Below, piece after piece: positions 31,445-43,100 of a stretch of 64,000 nt of DNA. The translations under genes and the position numbers were made by a program. Numbering within the stretch: position 1 is the first letter of the stretch; the number at the start of each line of letters is the position of its first letter. The notes under the pieces are model-generated. The model had not been told where the DNA came from and did not search any database. It saw only the letters and a list, made by a program, of their open reading frames with translations. Origin of the DNA: Effrenium voratum (lineage: Eukaryota > Sar > Dinophyceae > Suessiales > Symbiodiniaceae); the NCBI GenBank assembly GCA_963377175.1, contig CAUJNA010003320.1, positions 93,501 to 157,500 on the forward strand, written 5' to 3'.

Positions 31445-32077
31445 GATGACTTACGCCGTTTGAGAAAGACTTGTGCCGAGTTTGAGGGTTGTTGAGACGT
31501 GGAACTAGGGTACACCGTGGTCTAATTTCTGATATGGTAATTTCGATAAAAAACATGTTTCCCTGGGTGCATGCCTACTATACCACCCCCAGTCACCACT
31601 AGGCAAAACGCATCTTGTTTGCACCGAACCGTTACATGAAAGAGTACCGCATGTCTCTTTTGGAGGTAGCTGCTTTTGTAGATGTTGGTTGTGTACACAT
31701 TTTGCCCTTGAAACAATTAGAGTCAAGGGACACCATGGCTGTGCAAATGGTCATGGGATCTAGGGCCCATTCTGCGAAAGAAACTCCATATCAATCCCAA
31801 AAATGCGGCGGGAAAGCAGTCGTGAGGATGGGAATCAACAAGCTCGGTATCACGGAAAAGGTTATGGATCATATCTATGCAGCCTCAAACTGCAAACCAA
31901 AAGGACCCCCCCCCCCCCTTTTTGGTGGCTGAATCCCCTAAAAAGGCCCGCATTAAAATTCTGAATCCAAGATACAAGATTGCTGGAAGACTTCTGAGGA
32001 CATCTTGGACCATGAATGTCTCTCCTTGAAATCTCTAAACTCCAAAATCCCTAACCCCCTCCCCCCCGCCCTGGTCG

Positions 32078-32207
32078 TACTGTGGATGGACGAAATCCTG
32101 CACCACCTAAGCAACCCTGGAATGGCGATTCCTCCTGTCAATACCCACAGACGCTCTGGTTTCAACCCCGGTTTCAAAGTGTTGAAGGGAGTTTTCGTCC
32201 ATCAGTA
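32078..32207 (+). mobile_element. Short inverted-repeat element, family C copy
   Basis: The left end TACTGTGGATGGACGAAAT is the diverged inverse of the right end TTTTCGTCCATCAGTA. A second partial copy follows at 32209-32287, ending TTTTCGTCCATCCACGG. Non-coding. Confidence 0.75.
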
Positions 32208-32295
32208 GGTCAATTCCCCTATACCAACAAACCTTCTGGAATCAACCCTGGTTTCAAAGTGTCAAACAGAATTTTCGTCCATCCACGGGTCACGT

Positions 32296-32384
32296 TTGTC
32301 ACCAGGGGACTGCATATTTTAGTCCTTGGTTCCATTTACCAGGGCTTGCGCCATTTTGGGGTTTCCCTCTTGACTCACAGCCAT
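32296..32384 (+). mobile_element. Family B element lacking its left end
   Basis: The interior (CACCAGGGGACTGCA, then TTACCAGGG) and right end (TTGACTCACAGCCATG) match family B. The left terminus is missing, replaced by the partial family C copy ending at 32287. Confidence 0.65.
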
Positions 32385-32572
32385 GTCTGGTCCAGTCATT
32401 CACCGTAGGTCATGTCTGCAGTGACCTGCTCGAGAAAACAACAAATCGGAGGACGGGCTGGAAAAATCGATCAAATGACAAGAATCACCAAATGACCAAG
32501 TTTTGTGCGGGGAAAATCCACATTGCACCCCTTTCAGTTGGGAGTCTGGTTGTCTCCTCGAGTCGATTGAAG

Positions 32573-32647
32573 GCCGGGGTGGCCACCCTGGAGCAGCAGA
32601 AGACCTCCGCGCGCCTGGTGCTCGGCCTCTTCGAAGCGCAGGCGGAG
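32573..32647 (+). CDS. Putative exon, helical peptide
   Basis: Exactly 25 codons in phase 0 (AGVATLEQQKTSARLVLGLF then EAQAE) between AG at 32571-32572 and a GC donor (GAG then GCGGGAGG). The regular hydrophobic spacing suggests an alpha helix. Gene unknown. Confidence 0.4.
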
Positions 32648-33253
32648 GCGGGAGGATCTGGGTTCCTTCGACGGGAATTGGTTGGTTGGGGACTTTTCAG
32701 GTTCACTCAACAACTCAAAATGGGCCAGAATCTGGATCTAATTCGGAATTGTCTTTTGGCTGCTAATTCCACACATGATGCCCTCATGATCTTGGCTAGA
32801 CTTGATTTCACAGCACCCTACATCCTTATGGGCCACGCTGCTAATGGACAAATCCACAAAGCGCAGCGTATTACGGGCATGTGAAGCCATATGAACCCCT
32901 TCCTGTCTTGATCCACACAAATCGAGTGCACTGGGCAAACTCTACGCCAGGCACCAGTTGGCGCCAGTGTTCACCGGGAATTCATTCCAACTTGGTTTTG
33001 TCCATCCATAGGGCAGAGAAGCGGAATGCATGCGGTTGTAGTTGTGCGGTGGGGTGAGATCGTCTTGCCAAGCACGGGGTATAGTCCGTATGTTGGACTC
33101 TTGCAAAAGCGCAAATCCATGGCGTTGGATATGTGGTGTTTCTTGAGTTGCTGCTTTCTGGGAGCTCATGAATCAATGTTCACGCGGCAGGGAGCAAGAC
33201 GGATAGTTGCATCGGCCAAGCTGTGCGAAATGGCAGTTGGGATGATAAATCTT

Positions 33254-33355
33254 GCTCACTTCCTGAGTTCCTGCACTATAATTTGATTGGGAAGACCATT
33301 TTCGCGGCAAGTAATCAGTTCAGGCTTGTTTGGCCAATCCACTCAGGGAGTGAGC
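33254..33355 (+). mobile_element. Short inverted-repeat element, family G, both ends present
   Basis: The left end GCTCACTTCCTGAGT pairs with the right end ACTCAGGGAGTGAGC. The interior contains TTGGGAAGACCATTTT. A very short copy, nearly termini only, lies at 40068-40101. Confidence 0.8.
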
Positions 33356-33558
33356 TTGTCTCCAGAAGACCCGTGTTGGTTGCGAAGTGTGGCAGAGGTG
33401 TACTGAAGCTGTTGGCAAAGGAACCACCACGGGTAATATGTTGACGGGCCTTCCGGCTCCAAACCATACTCATAGAGTCAAGGCCAGATAGGGGGGTGGA
33501 GTGTCAAAAGTGCAGGACCGATTCTGTTTGCGTGTTTCCCTCCTTTACCAAAGGGTGA

Positions 33559-33683
33559 TACTGTGAATGGACAAAATCCTGCACTACCCAAGAAACCCCG
33601 GAAGGATGATTCCCCTGTAAATACCAACAAACAACGGTCTCCCAGGGTTTCAAAGCGGTGCAGGATTTCGTCCATCCACAGTA
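33559..33683 (+). mobile_element. Short inverted-repeat element, family C, both ends present
   Basis: The left end TACTGTGAATGGACAAAATC pairs with the right end GATTTCGTCCATCCACAGTA. About 125 bases, non-coding. Confidence 0.85.
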
Positions 33684-33706
33684 CCAATACGAAGCAAACA
33701 ATGCTG

Positions 33707-33841
33707 GTCATCCGGGGGATGACTCCGGGCACATGGCTTGGAGCGACCCGAAACGAGCCAAGAGAGACAACGCGCCCACGGCATCTGCGTTGAAGCTACG
33801 CGGCCGGCAGATGCTGAATGACTTCCAACTGGCTTTGCTAG
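33707..33841 (+). CDS. Putative exon, basic peptide
   Basis: The frame reads MAWSDPKRAKRDNAPTASAL and then KLRGRQMLNDFQLALL before a GT donor at 33842 (phase 1). The left boundary is uncertain. It begins just after a family C element. No family recognised. Confidence 0.4.
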
Positions 33842-34044
33842 GTCAGCATGAAGTACCTCCTCTTCGTTTCTTGCTTCGTATTCCGTCTGGGGAGGAAACA
33901 CCTCACTTCCAGGGCTCCTCCAAAGATCTCCATTTTGCCACCACTTGAGTTACCTGTGGCTTCTTCCACCAAATAACGGGAAACCACCAGTGACGAGTGG
34001 CAATGCTCAGATGTGTTTCTAATGCCTCCGGATCCCTGTCCGGG

Positions 34045-34135
34045 GTCCCATTCCGAACTTCGCCTCCGAGCGAGGAGCCGGTGCTTCTGTACGCCGCTGA
34101 TCGGCTTTCGCTGGACCCCGGGGGGGTGAGGCGAG
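34045..34135 (+). CDS. Putative exon, function unknown
   Basis: The frame reads VPFRTSPPSEEPVLLYAAD and then RLSLDPG before a GT donor (GGG then GTGAGG). The left boundary is uncertain. The codon composition resembles exons nearby; no domain seen. Confidence 0.35.
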
Positions 34136-34802
34136 TCGAGGGGTCGATCAAAAGCTCCGTACGGATGACCATAGCTTGGAAGACCCAAAGAGGATACCTT
34201 GCCACATGGAAAAAGCTATGGTCAAAACTGCGGGGCGAGGGAAGATTGATCAACAGCCAAGTTGATGAAGTTGATGATGTCAGGTCGCGAACGGTGCTTC
34301 GTTGTTTTGCAGAAGCCAAAAGGATTGCAACAGCAGCTCGGTTGAGCTGAGTTTCGAGCTGAGAATACATTCCCACAGTTCCGTTTCTTTCAGCAGGCCC
34401 GGTTCCTTGGTGCGAGTCTGTCCCTTTTGAAGGCCAACCTACGTTCTGCTTGCTCCGTGGATCGAACTTCTGGCTGTCAAGCTAAAGCTCTTTTGATGCC
34501 AGGTGATCTGCGAGCCGCGAGGTTTCAAGTCCTGAAGGTGTTTGGGGGTCAAAGTGTTGCGAACGGGCAGACGTTTGGGCGTGCCGCTTTTTAGGAGACT
34601 CCCCCAAGAGGGTGGTTGGTTTTCCTTTTTTTCACCATCCTCAAAAGTGCACCCATGTGTTGTGCACACGTGCGTTTGCGTGTCCAGCAGGTTGCCGCAA
34701 TGGCTCAAAGGCACATTTGCCACTCGCTCAGTTTGAAAATCTCGCGAGCGGTAGATCTTCGGGGTTCATGCGAAGCAACGGTTTAGACTTTCTGATGGTT
34801 CA

Positions 34803-34912
34803 CTAGGTCCCCCAGTAGTGCCCGTTCACCCTTTTCGGAGGGTTCCCCTACTGCAATAGACTGCAAGAAAAAAATCGGGTACCCTGATTCTCTCATCTCT
34901 ACTGTCCAGCTG
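34803..34912 (+). mobile_element. Short inverted-repeat element, family D copy
   Basis: The left end CTAGGTCCCCCAGTAG and the interior GGAGGGTTCCCCTACT match the copy at 47570; the right end is degraded (CTACTGTCCAG). Non-coding. Confidence 0.75.
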
Positions 34913-35194
34913 CCTCTGTTCCGGCGCACGTTGCGATGGGTGAGATCAAGCTGGGCGGCTTTTGGCGGCCTGACTTGGCTCTGAAGCCCAGCTGCAGTGG
35001 CGCCCTTGTTTCTTTTTTTTGGGGAAGGGTTTCGGTTTCCCTTGAAACTCAACCTTACCTCTTAAACACACAACTTTTCAACTTTTTGGGGGTAACATGG
35101 GCTATATGTCTGTAAACGATTAACTTCCCCAGGGCTTGGAGTTTTAAGGGGTAAGCAACCAACAAGACAAGGGTGTCCATTTTGTTTTTTCCCC

Positions 35195-38100
35195 ATGGAA
35201 ATCCACTGGCATCTGAGTAAGCCGGGGGAACGTGTGGTGGACGACTTGGGCTTTGTGAAGTCCTGCTTCGGATGTCTGCAATACTTCCTCTGCCCGCCCT
35301 GCTCCGAGAAGTGCCGCCGCACAGCTCTGAACACGAGACTCAAGCTGAAAGCCAGCGTGCAGGTGCTGGACGCCCGCAAGAAGGAGCTTCCAGCCGTGAT
35401 GTGCTTTATGTTGACCCCGGATGAAGAAGCCCCTGTTGATTAACATGGGGGTGTCCCTGGTTTTAGTGGGGATTCGTGACTGTCGGATAAAAACACCCGC
35501 CATTTTCATAAAGAGGGGTTTACTCCTCCGGAGTAAACATTAGCCCATGTGCTCTGTGAAAAGCTTTCCCAGAAAGCCAAAAGGCATGGCAAACTGGCTT
35601 CCCCCTTTGCAGATTTGTCCAGATAATTAGGACCCAGGGTTGCTTTTGTCGGGGGTAGCTGCGGCGCACAGATTCTTCTGTCCACGGCTGCCTTCACCTG
35701 AGGCTTGAAGAGGGGCTGTCCAAGCGGGAGTTCTTCGAGAAGTACGGCTTTGTGCTTATGCCCCACAAGACCCAGATGACAGCAGAAGACTGGCTTTACT
35801 GTGGTCCAAACCCTCCAGTTCTAGAGGCAAGCTCGCAGAAAAAGGGGAATCGGTGCAAAAAAATTAGTGGGTTCCTTGCAATTGTTCGTGAAACCAAGCC
35901 AAAAGGGATCCCCTTAACAGACACACCCCAGGTCTATTCCAAAGAGATTGATCCTCTGCTTCGGGAGCTGGTGGACGTTGCTGAGATCAACTACCCTTCC
36001 TATGTGCTTCGACGTGGCCCCGGGGGGCCGAACAACTTCTTCGGCACCGGGGCGGGAGTTTCTCAAAGTGACGGACCCGTTTTGGCATTTTGGGGGACAC
36101 CATGTGGATCAATTCAGGGCCTTACTTTTCGCCAGGCCAATGGCAAAACCCTAGATACCCACCAACACCCCCAAACAAGGGAACACAAAGGCAAACCCAC
36201 CATTTTCAGCGGCCTTCTTAGGGGAAACACGGAGGTGCATCAAGATTTCGGGCTCTACCCCGAGGACATGCGCCACTCAGCAAGCCGAGAGTGCGAACAG
36301 CCCGCATGAAAATTAAGCCAGGGCTTGCGGAAAGGAAGTGCTTCTAGTGGTGCCGAAGTTTGTAGAGAGAGTGGTCGACCCCATCTCCAGTGCTGCAAAG
36401 GAAATGGTTTCCGCTGACTAGTGCGTGGTGTCCTAGTTTGTACATAAAGTGAGTGAACCTCCCCGATCACAAGGGCTTTAGTAAGTAACATGTTGTTGTT
36501 TTTCCGAACTCGAAAAAGCCGCAAACATAGACGATTCAACCTCCGCAGGTTTTAAGTGAGCAAACCGCAGCAGGAATCATCTGGAGTTTGAATGCTTATT
36601 GCGAAGAGGACGGGAAAACCACGAAGGCTTGGGACAGAAGAGAGCAGTCAAGGGAATGAAACAGAAGTGACTCTGAGCAGACCCATGCAGACGGACATCC
36701 TCATATAAAGATATTATAATATATATATATATATATTCATATTTATTCTTAAGAGTGGCGCTCATGTACAGTAACTCTTACACACCTTGGCGTTGCGCAT
36801 CAAGGCTTTGAGCCTACTGCAGCTTCGCTGGCCTAAAAAGTGCTGCTCGGTTGACACCCGGAATGCAGCATCTGCATGGCGTGTGGCAGTTTCTCGGGAT
36901 CTGTCGCAGTCTGCATCATGAAAGACCGGAACTGGCGTAGCGACTCACAAGCTCTTGCGCAGTCGACGCAAGCGAAGCGCAGAATCACCTTCGCCGTCCT
37001 TTGACCCAGCCTGGTGCCAGAGTAGTTTGCTGCAACGTTGCTCGCTGCAATCGTTCAGGCCTGCTACACTGAGTACACACGCAGGGTTGTTCCGGATAGT
37101 CCTGAGGGAATCCAAGTGCCAGCAAGCAAGTATTCAAACAATCACACGGCCAAACAAGCACGCAAGCATACCAAGAAATGAACGAGCAAGCAAGCAAGAA
37201 AGCAAACTCACACAGACATGCCCAGAAACAGGCACGCACCCACTGCCCCCCACTCACCCACCCACCCACACACACACACACACAAGAAACACATCCTGAT
37301 TTCACTTGCCTGGTTCGGGGCAAGCACATCCTGGTTTCACTTCTGAACTTCACTCGTTAGTTGCAAGCAAATAAAGCGCTTCCTTTTCCTAGGAAGCATC
37401 TTTGGAGCGGAGTTCTTCGATGAGTGGTTCTCGAAACTTGACTCTGGCGGCGGGTACTCGATGATCAACTTCTGGCGCCCGGTGCTGCCGATGGTTGGCC
37501 CAGTTCGAGGTGCGGGCAGCTTTGGGTTTTTGAGCTGGGCGCGTTTTCTTTGCTTTTTGGGCCTTTCAGGGAAACCGAAAGTTGAAAGGTATCACTCGGT
37601 CAAGCCTATTTTGACACAAAAAAACCATTGAGGGCTGGGTTTTCAAGGGTTGGGTTTTGTCAACAAGCCTATTGTTGACCCATTTTGATGTATTCCCGAC
37701 ATGTGTTTTTAGTTTTTCATTTCGTCCACACGCCAGGCGTGCCGCTGGCGGTGTGCGATCCCAACACCATCAGCGTGGAAGATATCGTGCCCCAAGAAGT
37801 GCACGGCTTTGTGCCGGGCGGGCAGTACAACATGGGCTTGAAGTTCAACCCCAAGCAGCAGTGGCACCCATGCCCGAAGAGTCCCACTGGACTGCGATTG
37901 GGTAACGGATCTTTAGACTTTAACTTGGTTGAAATCAAGTTGGGCTGTCCACTAGACCAAACCCAGAAAAAGAGTCAAACTCTTGCAGAGGGGTCAACCG
38001 CAACCAACAACATCTGTGTCACTTCTAGGATTCGGAGCCCTAACATCGCTTCAGTTTCCGGTTGGTTTCCTTTTGAAAGATCCAAAACAGGGGGGGGGCC

Positions 38101-38601
38101 TCAAAATGAAACACCCTGTTGTCCGCGCTAGTGTGTGTTCAAGCCATATTTGGTTTATTCAACCGGCCGTCCAACTGAGCAGGCGCAATCGCGACGAATG
38201 CTGTAGCTGTAGTTGTCACATAGTTGCCGTTTGCTCTCCCTTCCCCTTGCTCACAGGTTTGAGCTGTTCAGCGGAGCTCGTTCGTTTCCCTTGTTGATGT
38301 TTTAAGCATTCTTTGTTTTAGTAGCGACAGCCACTCTGGGTTGTTTGTTTGAACATTTGGCATTTTACCCCATGTTTATGCTTCAGAGATTTGAGCCCCT
38401 GATATTCCGAGGTATTTCTACCCAGAAATGACCAAGGACGAGGTCCTGATTTTCCGGCAGTTCCATTACCAACCGAAGACGCCGCAGCCTTACAGCAGCA
38501 TCAAGACCGTGTTCCACTCGGCCTTCAGGAGCCCTTGGGCTTCTAAAGACGAGGAGGTCCGCTGCAGCAGCGAGTATCGCGTGCCCGTTTGGTTGAAATG
38601 A
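35195..38601 (+). CDS. 2-oxoglutarate/Fe(II) oxygenase, CmcJ/AsaB-like, seven exons
   Basis: Exons at 35195-35397, 35703-35826, 35932-36051, 36235-36283, 37393-37509, 37737-37863 and 38412-38601 join in frame to about 309 residues with TGA at 38599-38601, the normal length for this family. The N-terminal strand VQVLDARKKELPA matches the DAR element of the family, followed by FFEKYGFVLMPH. The iron ligands are predicted as His151 and Asp153 (VHQDFG) and His282 (VFHSAF). MINFWRPV, PLAVCDP and KDEVLIFRQF are the conserved core. The family (cephamycin 7-alpha-methoxylase CmcJ, AsaB, NvfI) uses 2-oxoglutarate and oxygen to oxidise small molecules; the substrate here is unknown. ATG 35195 is the simplest start; an upstream exon remains possible. 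Donors are GC in four introns counting 36284, GT at 37510, and GA at 35398 (least certain). All acceptors are AG before G. Confidence 0.78.
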
Positions 38602-39008
38602 GTGGAAAATATGTCCGCGAGAAGCGCAAAAAGGCATAAACCAGCGGCCGGCAGCTGTGCCGGTGTGGCGCGCACAGCTTTACTCGTTGGGACGTGTCGC
38701 TTTCCATGCCTTCAATCTATTCATGAAAGAACTTCAGTAGTGGCGCAACGCCCCTCCTGGATGAGCCATGATGCCCTCCTTGCGCCCAAATCCGAGCCCC
38801 TTTTTCAACTCCTCTCTTCGCCCAGGCCAATTGACATCGCCTGTTATGCAGACGTTCTTGGTTGACCAATCTCACGCGTGGTTTATTTCGGGGCTGCGGT
38901 CCATTTGAAGTTGTGGCTTTGAGGCTACCTTCCAATATCCATGAATTCGAATAGATGTCCACCACAGTATCCCTTATTAAACCTTTCCAGGCCATATCAA
39001 CCTTTCCA

Positions 39009-39140
39009 GGTTGCGCTATGACAACTCTGGCTCCGCTTGAGCCGCAGGACAAAGGCCGGCCGGCGGCCGCGTCCCCGGCTTTGGCGGCAGCCTTGCAGCG
39101 CCATCAGAGCCCCCCAGGGCCGGGGCCCCGGCGCATGCGC
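39009..39140 (+). CDS. Possible exon, GC-rich
   Basis: After CAG near 39008 a plus frame reads MTTLAPLEPQDKGRPAAASP and runs on through alanine/proline-rich sequence into a TG-rich repeat. The minus strand is open too, so coding strand is uncertain. It could be a first exon or simply GC-rich sequence. Confidence 0.25.
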
Positions 39141-39173
39141 GCAGGGCTGCGTTTGTTCTTGCGGGCGTGCTTG

Positions 39174-39395
39174 CTGTGTGTGTGTGTGTGTGTCTGCTTT
39201 TTTGTGGGCGTTGTTTGTTTATCTGGTTGCTTGCTGGCTGGCTGGCTGGCTTGCTGGCTTGCTTGCTTGCTTTCTGGCTTTGTTTGCTTGATGTTGTAGT
39301 TTGTTTGGTTTGTTTGCGTGCTTGCTTTTTTGTCGGCTTTTCTTGTTTGCTATCCCAGTCAGTTGCGCTTATTTGTGTGTGTGTGTGTGCGTGTG
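39174..39395. repeat. TG and TTGC/TGGC low-complexity DNA
   Basis: TG runs at 39174-39192 and 39375-39395 flank tandem GCTTGCTGGC-type units. Open frames rich in Cys, Leu and Ala are repeat translations. Confidence 0.75.
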
Positions 39396-40189
39396 TTGCA
39401 GAAAGAATGGGTGTAGGAATCATGCGTTTATTTGCGGTGTTGTGTTTCCCTCGTTTGCGGGCAATGTTTCGCTCAGAAAACCGCTTCATTTGTTGAGCAA
39501 TTGACTCAGTTCACTGGTTGAGCTTTGTGGCGTTTCCCAGACAAGACAATTGATATCAGACCGACATCCCCCCCCAGCATCCACTGCTAGTGGGACAGTG
39601 GGACTCGGGCAAAGCCAACATTTGACTTGTTTTGAGGAAGGTTCGGGTATTGCAACATGCATGGCTTGCTCCTCCAAAGCTTTTTGTTGGCTTGGCCGTG
39701 TTCCTTGTTTGCGCACAGATTCTACAAGCACAGCTGTACAGGCCCGCAAAGACCAGGACCTCTTGCTTGTTGCAGACTGAGTGCGAGTGTGAGAAACGGA
39801 AAGATGCCTCGGCGCATAGCCCTTCAAGGTCTATGAGCTTTAAACCTTGAGCACTCTGGAGCTAGGAAAGAAAAGCTCAGCCCTTGCGTGTCTTCTGTTT
39901 TTTTTTGTTTTTATCAATGTCCCGCTGGTCAGATCACGGATTTGTTGAATATGGGCATCCATGTTGCGGCCTGCCTTCTCAGATGCTGAGGGCAAAGCAG
40001 TGGCTTCAAAATGCCAGGCACCGGGGCCAGGCTTGCCATGTCTCGAGCGATGGCTGCCGCTATATACTCACTTCTGAGTTCAATCCACTCAGGAAGTGAG
40101 CATGTGCATATACGTGTATGTGTTATATATATATATATGTATATATTTTAGTGCCTCCGGCTCAGGCCGCCGACATTACAGGCCTGCTT

Positions 40190-43100
40190 TCTTATTTGCG
40201 TCCCTTTGGAATTGTCCCCTTGCCCCCTTCCCCTCTGAGATTTTTGCCCCCCTTTCTTTGTTGAGATCCATTCCCCCTTTCCGCCCTAAGGCCTTTTCTC
40301 CCTCTGATGTTTCCCTTTTCCTCCCTAAGATGTTTTCCCCCCTCTCCCTGTTGAGATCCTTTCCCCCCTTTCCCCCCTAAGGCCTTTTCCCCCCTGAGAT
40401 CTTCTCCCTTTTCCTCCCTTTCCCCCACTTCCCCCCCTACGGCCTTTTCCTCCCTGGGATCTTTTTCCTTTCCTCCCTGAGATCTTTCCCCCCCTTTCCC
40501 TGTTGAGATCCTTTCCCCCCTTTCCCCCCTACGGCCTTTCCCCCCGCTGAGATCTTCTCCCTATTCCTCCTTAAGGGAAAGGGGGGAAAAGATCTTTGGG
40601 AGGAAAATGGAAATCTTTCTCGGGGGGAACAGGCCCTAAGGGGCAATGGGGGGACAGGATCTCAAACGGGAAAGGGGGAAAAAGACTTTGGGAAGAGAAG
40701 GGTGGAGATCTTGGGGGGAAAAGGCCTTAGGGGGGAAACGGGGGAAAGGATCTTAAGCGGGAAAGGGGGGAAAAGATCTTAGGGAGGCAAAGGGAGACAA
40801 ACTCAGGGAAAAGGACTTAGGGAGGAAAGGGGGGGAAAGATCTTTGGGAGGAAAAGGGAGAAGAACTGAGGGTGGGAAAAGGCCTTAGAAGGAAAAGGGG
40901 GGAAATAAATGATCTCAACAGGGAGCTGGGGGGGGGGGGGAAGATCTTAGGGAGGAAAGGCAGAAGATCTGGGGCAAAAAGGCCTTAGGGGGGAAAGGGG
41001 AGAAATGATCTCAACAGGGAAAGGGGTGGAAAAGATCTTAGGGAGGAAAGGGAGAAGATCTGGGGAAAAAAGGCCAACATGGAAAGGGGGGAAAAGATCT
41101 TCATGGGGGGAAAGGCCTTGGGAGGGAAAGGGGGGAAAGGATCTCAACAGGGAAAGGGTGGGAAAGATCTTAGGGAGGAAAGGGGGGGGAAGATCTTAGG
41201 GAGGAAAGGGAGAAGATCTGGGAGAAAAGGACTTAGGAAGGAAAGCCCAACAGGGAAAGGGGGGAAAAGATTTAGGAAGGAAAAGGGAAGCTCTCAGGGG
41301 GGGGAAAGGCCTTAGGGGGGAAAGGGGGAAAAGGATTTCAGCAGGGAAGGGGGGGGGGGGAAAGATCTTAGGAAGGAAAGGGAGAAGATCTGGGGACAAA
41401 GGCCTTAGGGGGGAAAGGGGAGAAATGATCTCAACAGGGAAGGGGTGGAAAAGATCTTAGGGAGGAAAGGGAGAAGATCTGGGGGAAAAAAGGCCAACAG
41501 GGAAAGGGGGGAAAGATCTAAGGAAGGAAAAGGGAGAAGCTCTCAGGGGGGGGAAAGGCCTGAGGGGGGAAAGGGTGGGAAGGATCTCAACAAAAAAGGG
41601 GGGAAACAATCTTAGGAAGGAAAAGGGAGAAGATCTGGAAAGGCCTTACAGGGAAGGGGGGAAAGGATCTCAACAGGGAAAGGGGGCAAAGGATCTTAAG
41701 GAGGAATAGGAAGAAGATCTCAGCGGGGGGAAAGGCCGTAGGGGGGAAAGGGGGGAAAGGATCTCAACAGGGAAAGGGGGGGAAAGATCTCAGTGAGGAA
41801 AGGGAGAAGGTCCCAGGCAGGGAAAAGGCCTTAGGGGGGAAAGGGGGAAAGGATCTCAACAGGGAAAGGGGGCAAAGGATCTTAGGGAGGAAAAGGGAGA
41901 AGATCTGAAAAGGCCTTAGGGGGAAAAGGGGGAAAGGAGCTCAACAGGGAAAGGTGGGAGAAGATCCTAGGGAGGAAAAGGGAGAAGATCTCGGGGGGAA
42001 AGGGGGAAAGGATCTCAACCAAGGGAAAAGATCTTGGGGAGGACAAGGGAGAAGATCTCAGGGGGGGAAAGGCCTTAGGGGGGAAAGGGGGGAAAGGATC
42101 TCAACAGGGAAAGCAAGCAAAGGATCTTAGGGAGGAAAAGGGAGAAGACCTTGGGGGGGAAAACGCCTTAGGGGGGAAAGGGCGGGAAAGGATCTCAACA
42201 AGGAAAGGTGGGAAAAGATCCTAGGAAGGAAAAGGGGGAAGATCGCGGGGGGAAAAAAGGCCTTAGGGGGGAAAGGAGGGAAAGGATCTCAACAGGGAGA
42301 GGGGGGAAAACATCGTAGGGAGGAAAAGGGAAAACTCAGAGGCAGAAATAGGGTGGAAAGGAGGAATGGATCTCAACAGGGAAAAATGGCAAAAGATCTT
42401 AGGGAGGAAAAGGGAGAAGATCTCAGGGGGGGAAAGGCCTTAGGGGGGAAAGGGGGGAAATGATCTGAGCAGGGAAAGGGGGGGAAAGATCTTAGGGAGG
42501 AAAGGGAGAAGATCTGGGGGCAAAGGCCTTAGGGGGGAAAGGGGAGAAATGATCTCAACAGGGAAAGGGGTGGAAAAGATCTCAGGGAGGAAAGGGAGAA
42601 GATCTGGGGGAAAAAAGGCCAACAGGGACAGGGGGGAAAGACCTACGGAAGGAGAAGCTCTCAGGGGGGGAAAGGCCTCAGGGGGGAAAGGGTGGGAAGG
42701 ATCTCAACAGGGAAAGGGGGGAAACAATCTTAGGAAGGAAAGGGGGGGGGGAAGATCTTAGGGAGGAAAGGGAGAAGATCTGGGAGAAAAGGACTTAGGG
42801 GGGAAAGCCCAACAGGGAAAGGGGGGAAAAGATCTTAGGAAGGAAAAGGGAGAAGCTCTCAGGGGGGGGAAAGGCCTTGGGAGGGAAAGGGGGGAAAGGA
42901 TCTCAACAGGGAAAGGGTGGGAAAGATCTTAGGGAGGAAAGGGGGGGGGAAGATCTTAGGGAGGAAAGGGAGAAGATTTGGGAGAAAAGGACTTAGGGGG
43001 GAAAGCCCAACAGGGGGAAAGGGGGAAAAATCTTAGGGAGGAAAGGGAGAAGATCTGGGGACAAAGGCCTTAGAGGGGGAAGGGGAGAAATGATCTCAAC

